From the NCBI GenBank assembly GCA_023430465.1, contig JAEZAM010000038.1, forward strand, positions 1 through 19,935: DNA of 19,935 bases. The letters run 5' to 3'. A program made the translations under genes and the position numbers. Position 1 is the first letter of the stretch, and each line of letters opens with the position of its first letter. Shown piece after piece: positions 7,277 to 13,433 of this stretch. Under the pieces are notes generated by a model. It worked only from the letters and a program-made list of their open reading frames with translations. It was not told the DNA's origin and searched no databases. The DNA is from Bacteroidota bacterium (GTDB lineage Bacteria > Bacteroidota > Bacteroidia > Chitinophagales > Chitinophagaceae).

Positions 7277-7355
7277 GGTTTCACGCAAAGACGCCAAGGC
7301 AACAGCCAGGAACGCCATTTTTGCGTCTTTGCTTCCTTTGCCTCTTTGCGTGAAA
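7277..7355. repeat. TTTCACGCAAAG-type interspersed repeat, copy C, with terminal inverted repeats
   Basis: This copy begins like A and B but is followed by GCGTCTTTGC-type repeats and closes with CTTTGCGTGAAA (7344-7355). That is the exact reverse complement of TTTCACGCAAAG (7279-7290). It therefore looks like a complete element of about 77 bp with 12-bp terminal inverted repeats, small and without coding capacity. Confidence 0.8.
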
Positions 7356-7356
7356 T

Positions 7357-7386
7357 AAAAAAAGACCCTTGATGAACAAGAGTCTT
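7357..7386 (-). terminator. Rho-independent terminator of tRNA-Pro
   Basis: On the minus strand, AAGACTCTTG (7386-7377) pairs with CAAGGGTCTT (7371-7362) over ten positions with one G-T pair and a five-base loop. A run of T follows. It lies just after the 3' end of the tRNA. Confidence 0.85.
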
Positions 7387-7389
7387 TTG

Positions 7390-7463
7390 TCGGGACGACT
7401 AGATTCGAACTAGCGACCCCTTGCACCCCATGCAAGTGCGCTACCGGGCTGCGCTACGTCCCG
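7390..7463 (-). tRNA. tRNA-Pro (anticodon GGG)
   Basis: Read on the minus strand, the 7-bp acceptor stem CGGGACG/CGTCCCG closes the cloverleaf, with discriminator A at 7390. The D arm contains AGCGCAGCCCGGTAGCGCA. The anticodon stem CTTGC/GCAAG encloses loop ATGGGGT, giving anticodon GGG for proline CCC codons. The T loop is GTTCGAATC. C at position 1 is typical of bacterial tRNA-Pro. No CCA is encoded. Confidence 0.96.
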
Positions 7464-7495
7464 AAAACCGGTACCCGAACCGCAATTCAGGGGAG

Positions 7496-7503
7496 CAAAA
7501 GTA
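7496..7503 (-). promoter_or_regulatory. TAnnTTTG -7 box for tRNA-Pro
   Basis: TACTTTTG on the minus strand fits the Bacteroidota -7 consensus TAnnTTTG exactly. It is placed so that transcription would begin about 25-28 bases before the tRNA 5' end. No good TTTG -33 element is seen. Confidence 0.4.
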
Positions 7504-7555
7504 AGACTTTTTACCATTTTTCAGAACCATCCACAACCTTTATCTTCGCGCCTTA

Positions 7556-8818
7556 ATGAAAATACTCATTAAGCAGGCGAAAGTCATTGACCCATCGTCT
7601 CCCTTCAACGGACAGATCACCGATATCATCACCGAAAACGGTATCATCACTGCAATCGGCAGCAGCAGTGGATTCCAGGCAGACAAGACCATCGATATTC
7701 CCGGCCTTCATGTATCACCGGGCTGGATCGATCTCTTCGCCAATTTCGCCGACCCCGGTTATGAATTCAAAGAAACACTGGAAACAGGTATTGCTGCTGC
7801 TGCTGCCGGCGGATTTACCGATGTTCTCCTGACGCCAAATACCAATCCTGCCGTCCACAACAAAGCTGCAGTTGAATACATCGTTCACAAGTCGGCCACT
7901 GCTCCCGTTCGCCTTCATCCCATCGGTGCCGTTACACGAAACACTGAGGGCAAGGAACTCGCGGAAATGTATGATATGCGGGCGAGTGGCGCTGTTGCGT
8001 TTAGCGATGGTACGAATTCCATCCAGTCAGCCGGACTTTTGCTGAAAGCATTGCAATATGTCAAGGCTTTTGACGGAGTCGTCATTCAGTTACCTGACGA
8101 CAAGACCATCAACCCCCAGGGCCTGATGAATGAAGGCATCGTATCCACAAGACTTGGATTGCCCGGTAAACCAGCAATGGCTGAAGAACTGATCGTGGCA
8201 AGAGATATCAAGTTGGCGCGGTATGCAGAATCGAAGATTCACTTCACCGGTATAAGCACGGCCAAATCTCTTTCCTATGTTCAACGTGGCAGAGAAAGCG
8301 GCACCTCTGTTACCTGTTCCATCACGCCATATCATTTGTTCTTTACTGACGAAGACCTGCACAGCTATGATACCAATCTGAAGCTTAACCCGCCTTTGCG
8401 TAGTGCGGCTGATCGGACTGCATTACAGGAAGCTGTTCGGTCCGGAGCAATCGACTGTATCGCGAGCCATCATTTCCCCCACGAATACGACAGCAAGGTG
8501 CTGGAGTTCGAGTATGCACGCAATGGCATGATCAGCCTCGAGACTGCTTTCGCTGTAGTAAACACGGCAGTGCCCGGTGTGTCACCGGAGCGTTGGGTGG
8601 AACTGATGTCGATCAACCCACGCGTAATAACAGGGCTGCCAGTTCCTTCGATCACTATCAACCAACCCGCAACCCTCACTTTATTTGACCCGTCGGAGAA
8701 ATGGACCGTGGCTGCATCAGATTTCAGGTCAAAGTCCAGGAACACGCCTTTTTTCGGCCGAGAACTGATCGGTCGTGTAAAGGGTATCATCAACCGCGGT
8801 CAGGTTATTTTAAATTGA
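7556..8818 (+). CDS. Dihydroorotase-like amidohydrolase, metal-ligand residues lost (probable pseudoenzyme)
   Basis: The 420-residue protein has the full class I dihydroorotase layout: N-terminal beta sandwich (ITDIITENGIITAIG), PGWIDLFANFADPG at 55-68, LLTPNTNP, the central barrel, and a C-terminal sandwich. The residues that bind metals and substrate are changed: the usual HxHxR (IDIHVHLRDPG) is FANFA (Phe61, Asn63, Ala65), TPHH is TPYH (Tyr259), and the catalytic-Asp motif DHAPH is HHFPH (His305 to His309). It is therefore unlikely to make dihydroorotate in the normal way. Databases usually label such Bacteroidota paralogues dihydroorotase. A precedent is the inactive PyrX subunit that scaffolds aspartate transcarbamoylase in Pseudomonas, but nothing here shows that role. 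A weak -7-like TATCTTCG lies at 7541-7548. DUF4199 and GT2 genes follow at 4 and 3 bp spacing. Confidence 0.85.
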   Translation: MKILIKQAKVIDPSSPFNGQITDIITENGIITAIGSSSGFQADKTIDIPGLHVSPGWIDLFANFADPGYEFKETLETGIAAAAAGGFTDVLLTPNTNPAVHNKAAVEYIVHKSATAPVRLHPIGAVTRNTEGKELAEMYDMRASGAVAFSDGTNSIQSAGLLLKALQYVKAFDGVVIQLPDDKTINPQGLMNEGIVSTRLGLPGKPAMAEELIVARDIKLARYAESKIHFTGISTAKSLSYVQRGRESGTSVTCSITPYHLFFTDEDLHSYDTNLKLNPPLRSAADRTALQEAVRSGAIDCIASHHFPHEYDSKVLEFEYARNGMISLETAFAVVNTAVPGVSPERWVELMSINPRVITGLPVPSITINQPATLTLFDPSEKWTVAASDFRSKSRNTPFFGRELIGRVKGIINRGQVILN

Positions 8819-8822
8819 TACC

Positions 8823-9308
8823 ATGAAATTATCACCACTGATAAAAGGTTTGATCACTGCCGGTGCGATGATCCTGCTTACGATGATCATTTATTATACC
8901 AATGCCGGTCGTTATACATTTCTCGGTTACGGTATTTATATCCTCTATGCGCTTGGTATCACGTGGACGCTGCTGGCATATTCGCGGTCGGAAGAATACA
9001 CCGGGAAATTCGGTGACAGTTTTCAGAAAGGTTTCCGCACATTCATCGTGGTAACACTGGTGATGGTGGCATTCACATTCGTACTGTTCTATCTGCACCC
9101 CGAATGGGCGGTGGAGGGCGCACAGGCTTATCGCGAACACCTGGTGAAGGAAGGCAATAGTTCCAACACGGAGATTGAGGCGAAGGTGGCAGCATTTAAG
9201 AAAGGATTTGTGACCTCCAATGTTTCCGGGGCAGTTTTCGGATATTTGATGACAGGTGCTATTTTTACAGCAATCGGTGCGGCATTGATTACCGCCCGGA
9301 AAAAATAA
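8823..9308 (+). CDS. DUF4199 family membrane protein
   Basis: This 161-residue protein has four likely membrane helices: about 7-25, 33-54, 71-92 and 132-156. A soluble segment of about 35 residues (PEWAVEGAQAYREHLVKEGNS...) lies between helices 3 and 4 and has the helical, charged look of the DUF4199 insertion. The function of DUF4199 is unknown. Four bases separate it from the dihydroorotase-like gene and three from the GT2 gene, so the trio is surely co-transcribed. Confidence 0.85.
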   Translation: MKLSPLIKGLITAGAMILLTMIIYYTNAGRYTFLGYGIYILYALGITWTLLAYSRSEEYTGKFGDSFQKGFRTFIVVTLVMVAFTFVLFYLHPEWAVEGAQAYREHLVKEGNSSNTEIEAKVAAFKKGFVTSNVSGAVFGYLMTGAIFTAIGAALITARKK

Positions 9309-9311
9309 TTC

Positions 9312-10256
9312 ATGGACATCACCCTTGTAATCTCATTACTCAACGAAGAAGAGTCGCTCCCCGAACTGGCCGCCTGGATCGAACGGGTGATGATCGCACA
9401 TAATTTCAGCTATGAGGTGATCTTTGTTGATGATGGCAGCACGGATAATTCGTGGCAGATCATCCAGGACCTCCGGGCCGCGAATCCCAATATCAAGGGG
9501 ATAAAGTTCCAGCGGAATTATGGTAAATCTGCCGCACTGAATGAAGGATTCCGTGCCGCGCAGGGTGAGGTCGTCATCACGATGGACGCCGATCTCCAGG
9601 ATAGCCCGGACGAGATACCGGAACTTCGCCGGCTTATCATAGAAGAAGGATATGACCTGGTGAGCGGCTGGAAAAAGAAGCGCTACGACAACAAGCTGAC
9701 CAAGAATCTCCCCAGCAAGCTATTCAATGCGGCTGCGCGACAAATGAGTAAGATAAAATTGCATGATTTCAATTGCGGCCTGAAATCATACCGCAAGAAA
9801 GTGGTGAAGAGCATCGAGGTTTATGGAGAAATGCACCGCTACGTGCCTGTATTGGCAAAGTGGTCGGGATTTCGCAAGATTGGCGAGAAGGTAGTGGAGC
9901 ACCGCGCCAGAAAATATGGGGTGAGTAAATTCGGCTGGAGCCGCTTTATCAATGGTTTCCTCGATCTGCTGACCATCTTCTTCATGGGTAAGTTCGGAAA
10001 ACGACCGATGCATTTCTTCGGCTTATGGGGAACGGTGTTCTTCCTGATTGGTACCGCATTCGCCGTCTATCTGGCTATTTCAAAATTCATTGACTTCAGT
10101 TATCCCATTACCAATCGCCCCGGATTCTACATGGCACTCACGTCCATCATCATCGGGATGCAATTATTCCTCGCGGGTTTTATAGGTGAGCTCGTATCGC
10201 GAAATGCCTCCGGTCGAAACAGCTACCTGATCGAGAAGAGAGAGGGGTTTGAATAA
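9312..10256 (+). CDS. GT2 polyprenyl-phosphate-type glycosyltransferase with two C-terminal TM helices
   Basis: In this 314-residue protein the GT-A fold begins with TLVISLLNEEESLPEL. It has VDDGSTDNSW at about 38-47, RNYGKSAALNEGF, and the DxD-type MDADLQDSPDE. FNCGLKSYRKKV and HRARKYGVSKFGWSRF then follow as in the DPM1/GtrB/ArnC-like group. Two hydrophobic helices follow at about 235-257 and 270-295. Such enzymes transfer a sugar from a nucleotide donor to a polyprenyl phosphate on the cytoplasmic face for later use outside. The donor cannot be read from sequence. It is the last gene of the trio with the dihydroorotase-like and DUF4199 genes. Confidence 0.9.
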   Translation: MDITLVISLLNEEESLPELAAWIERVMIAHNFSYEVIFVDDGSTDNSWQIIQDLRAANPNIKGIKFQRNYGKSAALNEGFRAAQGEVVITMDADLQDSPDEIPELRRLIIEEGYDLVSGWKKKRYDNKLTKNLPSKLFNAAARQMSKIKLHDFNCGLKSYRKKVVKSIEVYGEMHRYVPVLAKWSGFRKIGEKVVEHRARKYGVSKFGWSRFINGFLDLLTIFFMGKFGKRPMHFFGLWGTVFFLIGTAFAVYLAISKFIDFSYPITNRPGFYMALTSIIIGMQLFLAGFIGELVSRNASGRNSYLIEKREGFE

Positions 10257-10268
10257 AAGTCAGAGTTT

Positions 10269-10310
10269 AAAACTGAAAACTGAAAACTAAAAATTAAAAA
10301 CTGAAAACTT
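10269..10310. repeat. Heptamer array AAAACTN, left arm
   Basis: Six 7-bp units run in perfect phase: AAAACTG, AAAACTG, AAAACTA, AAAATTA, AAAACTG and AAAACTT. They are the reverse complement of the NNNTTTT units at 10385-10482. The array begins 12 bases after the GT2 stop codon. Confidence 0.9.
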
Positions 10311-10346
10311 AGAACGTGAAATGTTGTCCAAATGAGAAATACAACT

Positions 10347-10359
10347 AATGATAATCATT
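10347..10359. promoter_or_regulatory. Fur-box-like palindrome
   Basis: AATGATAATCATT is identical to the central 13 bases of the classical 19-bp Fur consensus; the outer three bases on each side mostly differ. It sits in the 74-bp segment between the two heptamer arms and 234 bp before the secreted-protein gene. That distance is long for direct control, so chance similarity in AT-rich DNA is possible. Confidence 0.35.
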
Positions 10360-10384
10360 CAGGAGGAATTTTTCATCCTCGTTT

Positions 10385-10482
10385 GGGTTTTGTGTTTTGA
10401 CTTTTAAATTTTGAGTTTTGCGTTTTCCCTTTTGCGTTTTGCCTTTTAAGTTTTCGATTTTGAGTTTTTAGTTTTGAGTTTT
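10385..10482. repeat. Heptamer array NNNTTTT, right arm
   Basis: Fourteen consecutive 7-bp units each end in TTTT with no phase break. The first three bases vary: GGG, GTG, GAC, AAA, GAG, GCG, CCC, GCG, GCC, AAG, CGA, GAG, TAG, GAG. The array has opposite polarity to the AAAACTN units at 10269-10310. The stretch 10257-10593 carries no gene; besides these arrays it holds the Fur-like palindrome and a possible promoter. Confidence 0.92.
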
Positions 10483-10533
10483 TAATCTTCCTTGACATTA
10501 ATCAAAACTCTCAAAAAGCAGTATTAACACTTA

Positions 10534-10564
10534 TTGGTTTCAGGATTTCAGCTATCTACATTGC
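10534..10564 (+). promoter_or_regulatory. Possible promoter of the secreted-protein gene
   Basis: TTGG at 10534-10537 and TACATTGC at 10557-10564 lie 19 bases apart. This is close to the Bacteroidota -33 TTTG/-7 TAnnTTTG arrangement, though both elements are imperfect. The start codon is about 30 bases downstream. Confidence 0.35.
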
Positions 10565-10593
10565 GGGAAATTAACTAATAACAAATCCAACCA

Positions 10594-11904
10594 ATGAGAA
10601 CACCTCTACGCTTTGCAGCGCTACGCGCGCGTGTTTCCAGTTTCATTAATCAAACAAAAATTCTTTCAGCCATTGCGCTGATCCTCACAGGAGCCGGAGA
10701 AGCTAATGCCCAGTACCTCAATGTAAACACCAATGCCGGTGTAATTGACTGGCAATATGAACAGGGGTATTCTGTTTGGGAAGTAAGTTTATATTACGGG
10801 GAAGGCGGTCACAGCGACGGCTTTGATAACGCACTCATGGCAGAGGCGTGGGGTGAAAATATTTCAACATTCAACGAGTATCATTTTTCTTCGGCGTTAG
10901 GAGTGGCTATCCAGCATTTTGCTGTAACCAATATTGGAACTACGCCTACAACATTCGGCTTTATGTCATATGGTAACCTCGGCTCTGACGGTAGCACCAC
11001 CTGGCATTATACATCCAATGCAAACACCAAGTATACCATCAGCTCTGACCAGTTTGACCCTAACTGGACCGGATCTGATCCCGTTATCAGTATGTTCTAC
11101 GGCACTGGCGCATTGAATGCATACAACCCTCAGCTTACCTTTAACAACTATTCAGATCACATGCAGTTCCAGGTAGACGGAATTCCACTTGCTCCTGGTG
11201 AAACACGTCGCTTCCTGATCCTTGCGGGTGTTGGCAATATTGATGATAATTCTGGTAATACGCCTGCCGCTGCCTTTCAGGCATTGCAGCCTTTGATGGA
11301 TCCGAACAACTGGCCTGAAGATTTTACCAGCTTCCTTACCCCGGCTCAAAAAGCTGAGGTAATGAACTGGGGACCGATCTCAACATTACCGGTGACCATG
11401 AAAGATTTCACGGCTTCTCTGGCAGATACAAAAGTGAACCTTCGCTGGAGCACGGCGAATGAGCAGAACACGAAGGATTTTGCCATCCAGCATAGCAAAG
11501 ATGGCAGCACCTGGACGGTGATCGGGTCTGTAGCCGCTGCTGGTAACAGCAATACAGAAAGGCACTATGCTTTCACCCATCATACACCATCGAACGGTGT
11601 AAACTACTATCGTCTCAAACAAGGTGATCTTGATGGCCGCAGCACAGTGTCGGCTGTAAGGACAGTAAGAACATCCGGCACCGAGAAAAAACTTGAAGTA
11701 AAAGGTAATCCGGTCAGCAACGGCACCATGGTAGCATGGGTAGCTGAAAAAGGATTTGCAACGCTGGTCAACCTTTCAGGAAAAACAGTTTGGCAGGGCA
11801 AACTTGCACAAGGTCTGAACCAGGTTAGCGTATCGCACCTGGCTGCGGGAACATATTTCCTGCGTGTCAACTCTAGCTCTGCGCAGGTGATCATCAGCAA
11901 GTAA
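10594..11904 (+). CDS. Secreted protein with T9SS type A C-terminal sorting domain
   Basis: The product is 436 residues. The N-terminus has an unusually long, basic n-region (MRTPLRFAALRARVSSFINQTK), then hydrophobic ILSAIALILTGAG and a likely cleavage after EANAQ (near residue 40). Residues 41-265 are rich in Tyr, Trp, Asn and Gly (NVNTNAGVIDWQYEQGYSVW; AVTNIGTTPTTFGF; LAPGETRRFLILAGVG) and look like a beta-sandwich of unknown family. Residues 268-365 are the fibronectin-like LPVTMKDF...LRWSTANEQNTKDF...GVNYYRLKQ module common just before sorting domains. The last 70 residues (KGNPVSNGT..., ATLVNLSGKTVWQG, LAAGTYFLRV) are a type IX secretion sorting signal. The product should cross the outer membrane and be attached to or released from the surface. 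It stands alone with its own terminator. Confidence 0.88.
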   Translation: MRTPLRFAALRARVSSFINQTKILSAIALILTGAGEANAQYLNVNTNAGVIDWQYEQGYSVWEVSLYYGEGGHSDGFDNALMAEAWGENISTFNEYHFSSALGVAIQHFAVTNIGTTPTTFGFMSYGNLGSDGSTTWHYTSNANTKYTISSDQFDPNWTGSDPVISMFYGTGALNAYNPQLTFNNYSDHMQFQVDGIPLAPGETRRFLILAGVGNIDDNSGNTPAAAFQALQPLMDPNNWPEDFTSFLTPAQKAEVMNWGPISTLPVTMKDFTASLADTKVNLRWSTANEQNTKDFAIQHSKDGSTWTVIGSVAAAGNSNTERHYAFTHHTPSNGVNYYRLKQGDLDGRSTVSAVRTVRTSGTEKKLEVKGNPVSNGTMVAWVAEKGFATLVNLSGKTVWQGKLAQGLNQVSVSHLAAGTYFLRVNSSSAQVIISK

Positions 11905-11922
11905 AAAGGACAGTCACATGAT

Positions 11923-11955
11923 AAAGGCCGACCCCCTCAAGGGCCGGCCTTTTTA
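11923..11955 (+). terminator. Rho-independent terminator after the secreted-protein gene
   Basis: AAAGGCCG (11923-11930) pairs with CGGCCTTT (11945-11952). An inner CCCT/AGGG stem extends the hairpin, and a T-run follows. It lies 18 bases after the stop codon. Confidence 0.88.
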
Positions 11956-11978
11956 TGTCACCACCAACGCAGGTATTT

Positions 11979-12710
11979 TTATATAAGATGGATCAGCATG
12001 ATCGCGCTCATGGCAATCATAAGGCCGTCCTCTACAATGGTCACCGTGCTCATGGGCAAATTAAACACAGCGCCGAGACAGGCACATTGTATCTTCCTTT
12101 TCGCCAATACACTCTGCAATACACCGATTATGCTGATGCTCATAACCAATACAGTGACGCTGTTGGTGACGATAGGAGCAAAGCGAACGAGGAAAGCGAT
12201 GCCCAATGCCAGTTCGATGAATGCATACACATAACCCCATCCCCGCCAGCGGCGGGCGATAATATCGTATGAACTATAACTCTCTGCAAAACCTTTCAGG
12301 TCCAGAAATTTGAAAAATGAAAACGCCAGGAAGAAGCCAGCCATAAAATCCTGCATCCACGCTTCCCACATGAAGTGTTGGCTGCCTGCCTGTGCTGCAA
12401 GGCTAACAAGCAATATAAAACCAAATACCAGCAGTAACGGTTTATAGGTTGCCAGCCAGGAGCGCTCATCTATGCTGTTATCGGCCTGATGCGTCGTTGA
12501 TCCGGTTTCAGTGATGGTGTAATTCCCTGCACGGGTAAGGGCGGTTTGCAGGCTCTCCGTCGAAACATGCCGTTGCATGGTGATGGTTGCCTGTGGGGCA
12601 TCCAGTTTCACTTCAGCTTCGGATATGTCCCCGATCCGGAGCAGTTCGCTCTTAACTTTTGCCACACATTTCTGGCAGGTCATCCCGGAAATTGTATACG
12701 TATGTGTCAT
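11979..12710 (-). CDS. HMA metal-binding domain fused to MauE/DoxX-like membrane domain
   Basis: The 243-residue protein starts with a heavy-metal-associated domain (1-68), MTHTYTISGMTCQKCVAKVK, with metal-binding Cys12 and Cys15 in the MxCxxC motif. A linker leads to a membrane part with four likely helices: about 90-108, 118-138, 158-178 and 182-203. A Cys-x-Cys pair (QCACLG, Cys209 and Cys211) and a last helix follow. The helix-bundle-plus-QCxCLG pattern is that of MauE-like redox-associated membrane proteins. Binding of copper, mercury or another soft metal is likely, and the Cys-x-Cys may make it redox active; the metal and the direction of any transport are not shown. The HMA-AraC regulator gene lies 76 bp upstream on the same strand, with a promoter-like TAATTTTG and an inverted repeat between them. 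Confidence 0.82.
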   Translation of the reverse strand: MTHTYTISGMTCQKCVAKVKSELLRIGDISEAEVKLDAPQATITMQRHVSTESLQTALTRAGNYTITETGSTTHQADNSIDERSWLATYKPLLLVFGFILLVSLAAQAGSQHFMWEAWMQDFMAGFFLAFSFFKFLDLKGFAESYSSYDIIARRWRGWGYVYAFIELALGIAFLVRFAPIVTNSVTVLVMSISIIGVLQSVLAKRKIQCACLGAVFNLPMSTVTIVEDGLMIAMSAIMLIHLI

Positions 12711-12726
12711 GGTAATGATGTTTATC

Positions 12727-12734
12727 CAAAATTA
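12727..12734 (-). promoter_or_regulatory. TAnnTTTG -7 box of the HMA-MauE gene
   Basis: TAATTTTG on the minus strand fits the Bacteroidota -7 consensus exactly and ends 17 bases before the start codon at 12710. No convincing TTTG -33 element lies upstream, which would fit activator dependence. Confidence 0.45.
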
Positions 12735-12750
12735 CCTTTCCGGCTGCGGT

Positions 12751-12767
12751 CAGATTTACACAATCTG
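12751..12767. promoter_or_regulatory. Candidate operator, inverted repeat CAGATT-N5-AATCTG
   Basis: CAGATT and AATCTG are perfect 6-bp inverted arms separated by TACAC. The centre lies about 28 bases upstream of the TAATTTTG box, covering and extending above the -33 region of the HMA-MauE promoter. It is a natural binding place for the neighbouring AraC-type protein, although that family more often binds direct repeats. Confidence 0.45.
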
Positions 12768-12786
12768 ATATATGAATTACATTATT

Positions 12787-13359
12787 TCACGTGCTCACTT
12801 CATCCAGTCCGCGACGCAATGGCTTGCCCGACTTCCTGAAGGTGGAAGGTGTCATGCCGGTGATTCTTCGAAACTGGTTTGACAAATGGGCGGTGCTGCT
12901 GTAATCGAGGTCGAAGGCTATTTGAGAGAGAGAAAGTTCATCATACATCAGTAATTCCTTGACCCGCTCGATTTTCTGATGGATAATATACTGCTCGAGC
13001 GTCATGCCCTCTACGCTGGAGAAAAGGCTGCTCAGGTAAGAATAGCTATGATGCAATGCGCGGGATATGGCATCGCTGAATTTTATATTTTCTGCTTTCG
13101 CCTCGCCATGATGTACCTGCCGGATCACAAATGCTTTTATCTGCTCGATCAGCCTGCCACGTTTATCATCGAGTAATTCAAAACCCACCTGTCCAAGAAC
13201 TCTCCGGATATCTTCCAGTTGCCTTTCTGAAAGGGTTTCTTCATCAAGTTCGACCTCACCGAGCTGTATATTGCGCGGAGAAAGTCCAATGCGCTGCAGC
13301 TCATTGCCGACAACCAGCTTACATCGTTCACAAACCATGTTTTTGATGTGTAACAGCAT
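12787..13359 (-). CDS. AraC-family regulator with HMA-like CxxC N-terminal domain
   Basis: The protein has 190 residues from the ATG at 13359 (MLLHIKNMVCERCKL). A start ten codons further upstream would lie above the promoter-like TAAATTTG at 13363-13370 and is less likely. Residues 1-70 have the beta-alpha-beta look of an HMA domain with an MxCxxC motif (Met8, Cys10, Cys13) and EVELDEETLSERQLEDIRRVLGQVGFEL. The last 100 residues hold the two helix-turn-helix units of AraC: SYLSSLFSSVEGMTLEQYI and LSLSQIAFDLDYSSTAHLSNQF, ending in FRRITGMTPSTFRKSG. It may sense a metal, or the status of the neighbouring HMA protein, directly through its cysteines. It is transcribed towards the HMA-MauE gene and away from the beta-lactamase gene 74 bp off. 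Confidence 0.85.
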   Translation of the reverse strand: MLLHIKNMVCERCKLVVGNELQRIGLSPRNIQLGEVELDEETLSERQLEDIRRVLGQVGFELLDDKRGRLIEQIKAFVIRQVHHGEAKAENIKFSDAISRALHHSYSYLSSLFSSVEGMTLEQYIIHQKIERVKELLMYDELSLSQIAFDLDYSSTAHLSNQFRRITGMTPSTFRKSGKPLRRGLDEVST

Positions 13360-13362
13360 GGA

Positions 13363-13370
13363 CAAATTTA
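13363..13370 (-). promoter_or_regulatory. TAnnTTTG -7 box of the AraC gene
   Basis: TAAATTTG on the minus strand matches the consensus and ends three bases before the start codon at 13359. If used, the message would be leaderless or nearly so, or translation would begin further downstream. Confidence 0.35.
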
Positions 13371-13419
13371 TTGAAATACCACTGATCAAATTCGGGCGGC
13401 CTTTTATTCTCCCCCGGCT

Positions 13420-13427
13420 TAATTTGC
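13420..13427 (+). promoter_or_regulatory. Possible -7 element of the class D beta-lactamase gene
   Basis: TAATTTGC resembles the TAnnTTTG box at 7 of 8 positions and lies six bases before the ATG at 13434, again implying a very short leader. The same TAATTTGC occurs on the minus strand at 18353-18346 upstream of the AsmA-like gene. Confidence 0.3.
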
Positions 13428-13433
13428 ATCATC

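Noticed and set aside
7390..7463. tRNA-Pro as an integration site for an island holding the ATPase gene
   Set aside because: No integrase and no duplicated tRNA 3' end was found on the far side of the ATPase gene; the flanking repeats are a different sequence.
10363..10380. GAGGA/TCCTC hairpin next to the Fur-like site
   Set aside because: The stem is only five base pairs with an eight-base loop and no T-tract, too weak to call.
10269..10482. Ordinary rho-independent terminator after the GT2 gene
   Set aside because: The arms lie 74 bp apart and are low-complexity heptamers; there is no compact GC-rich hairpin with a T-run.
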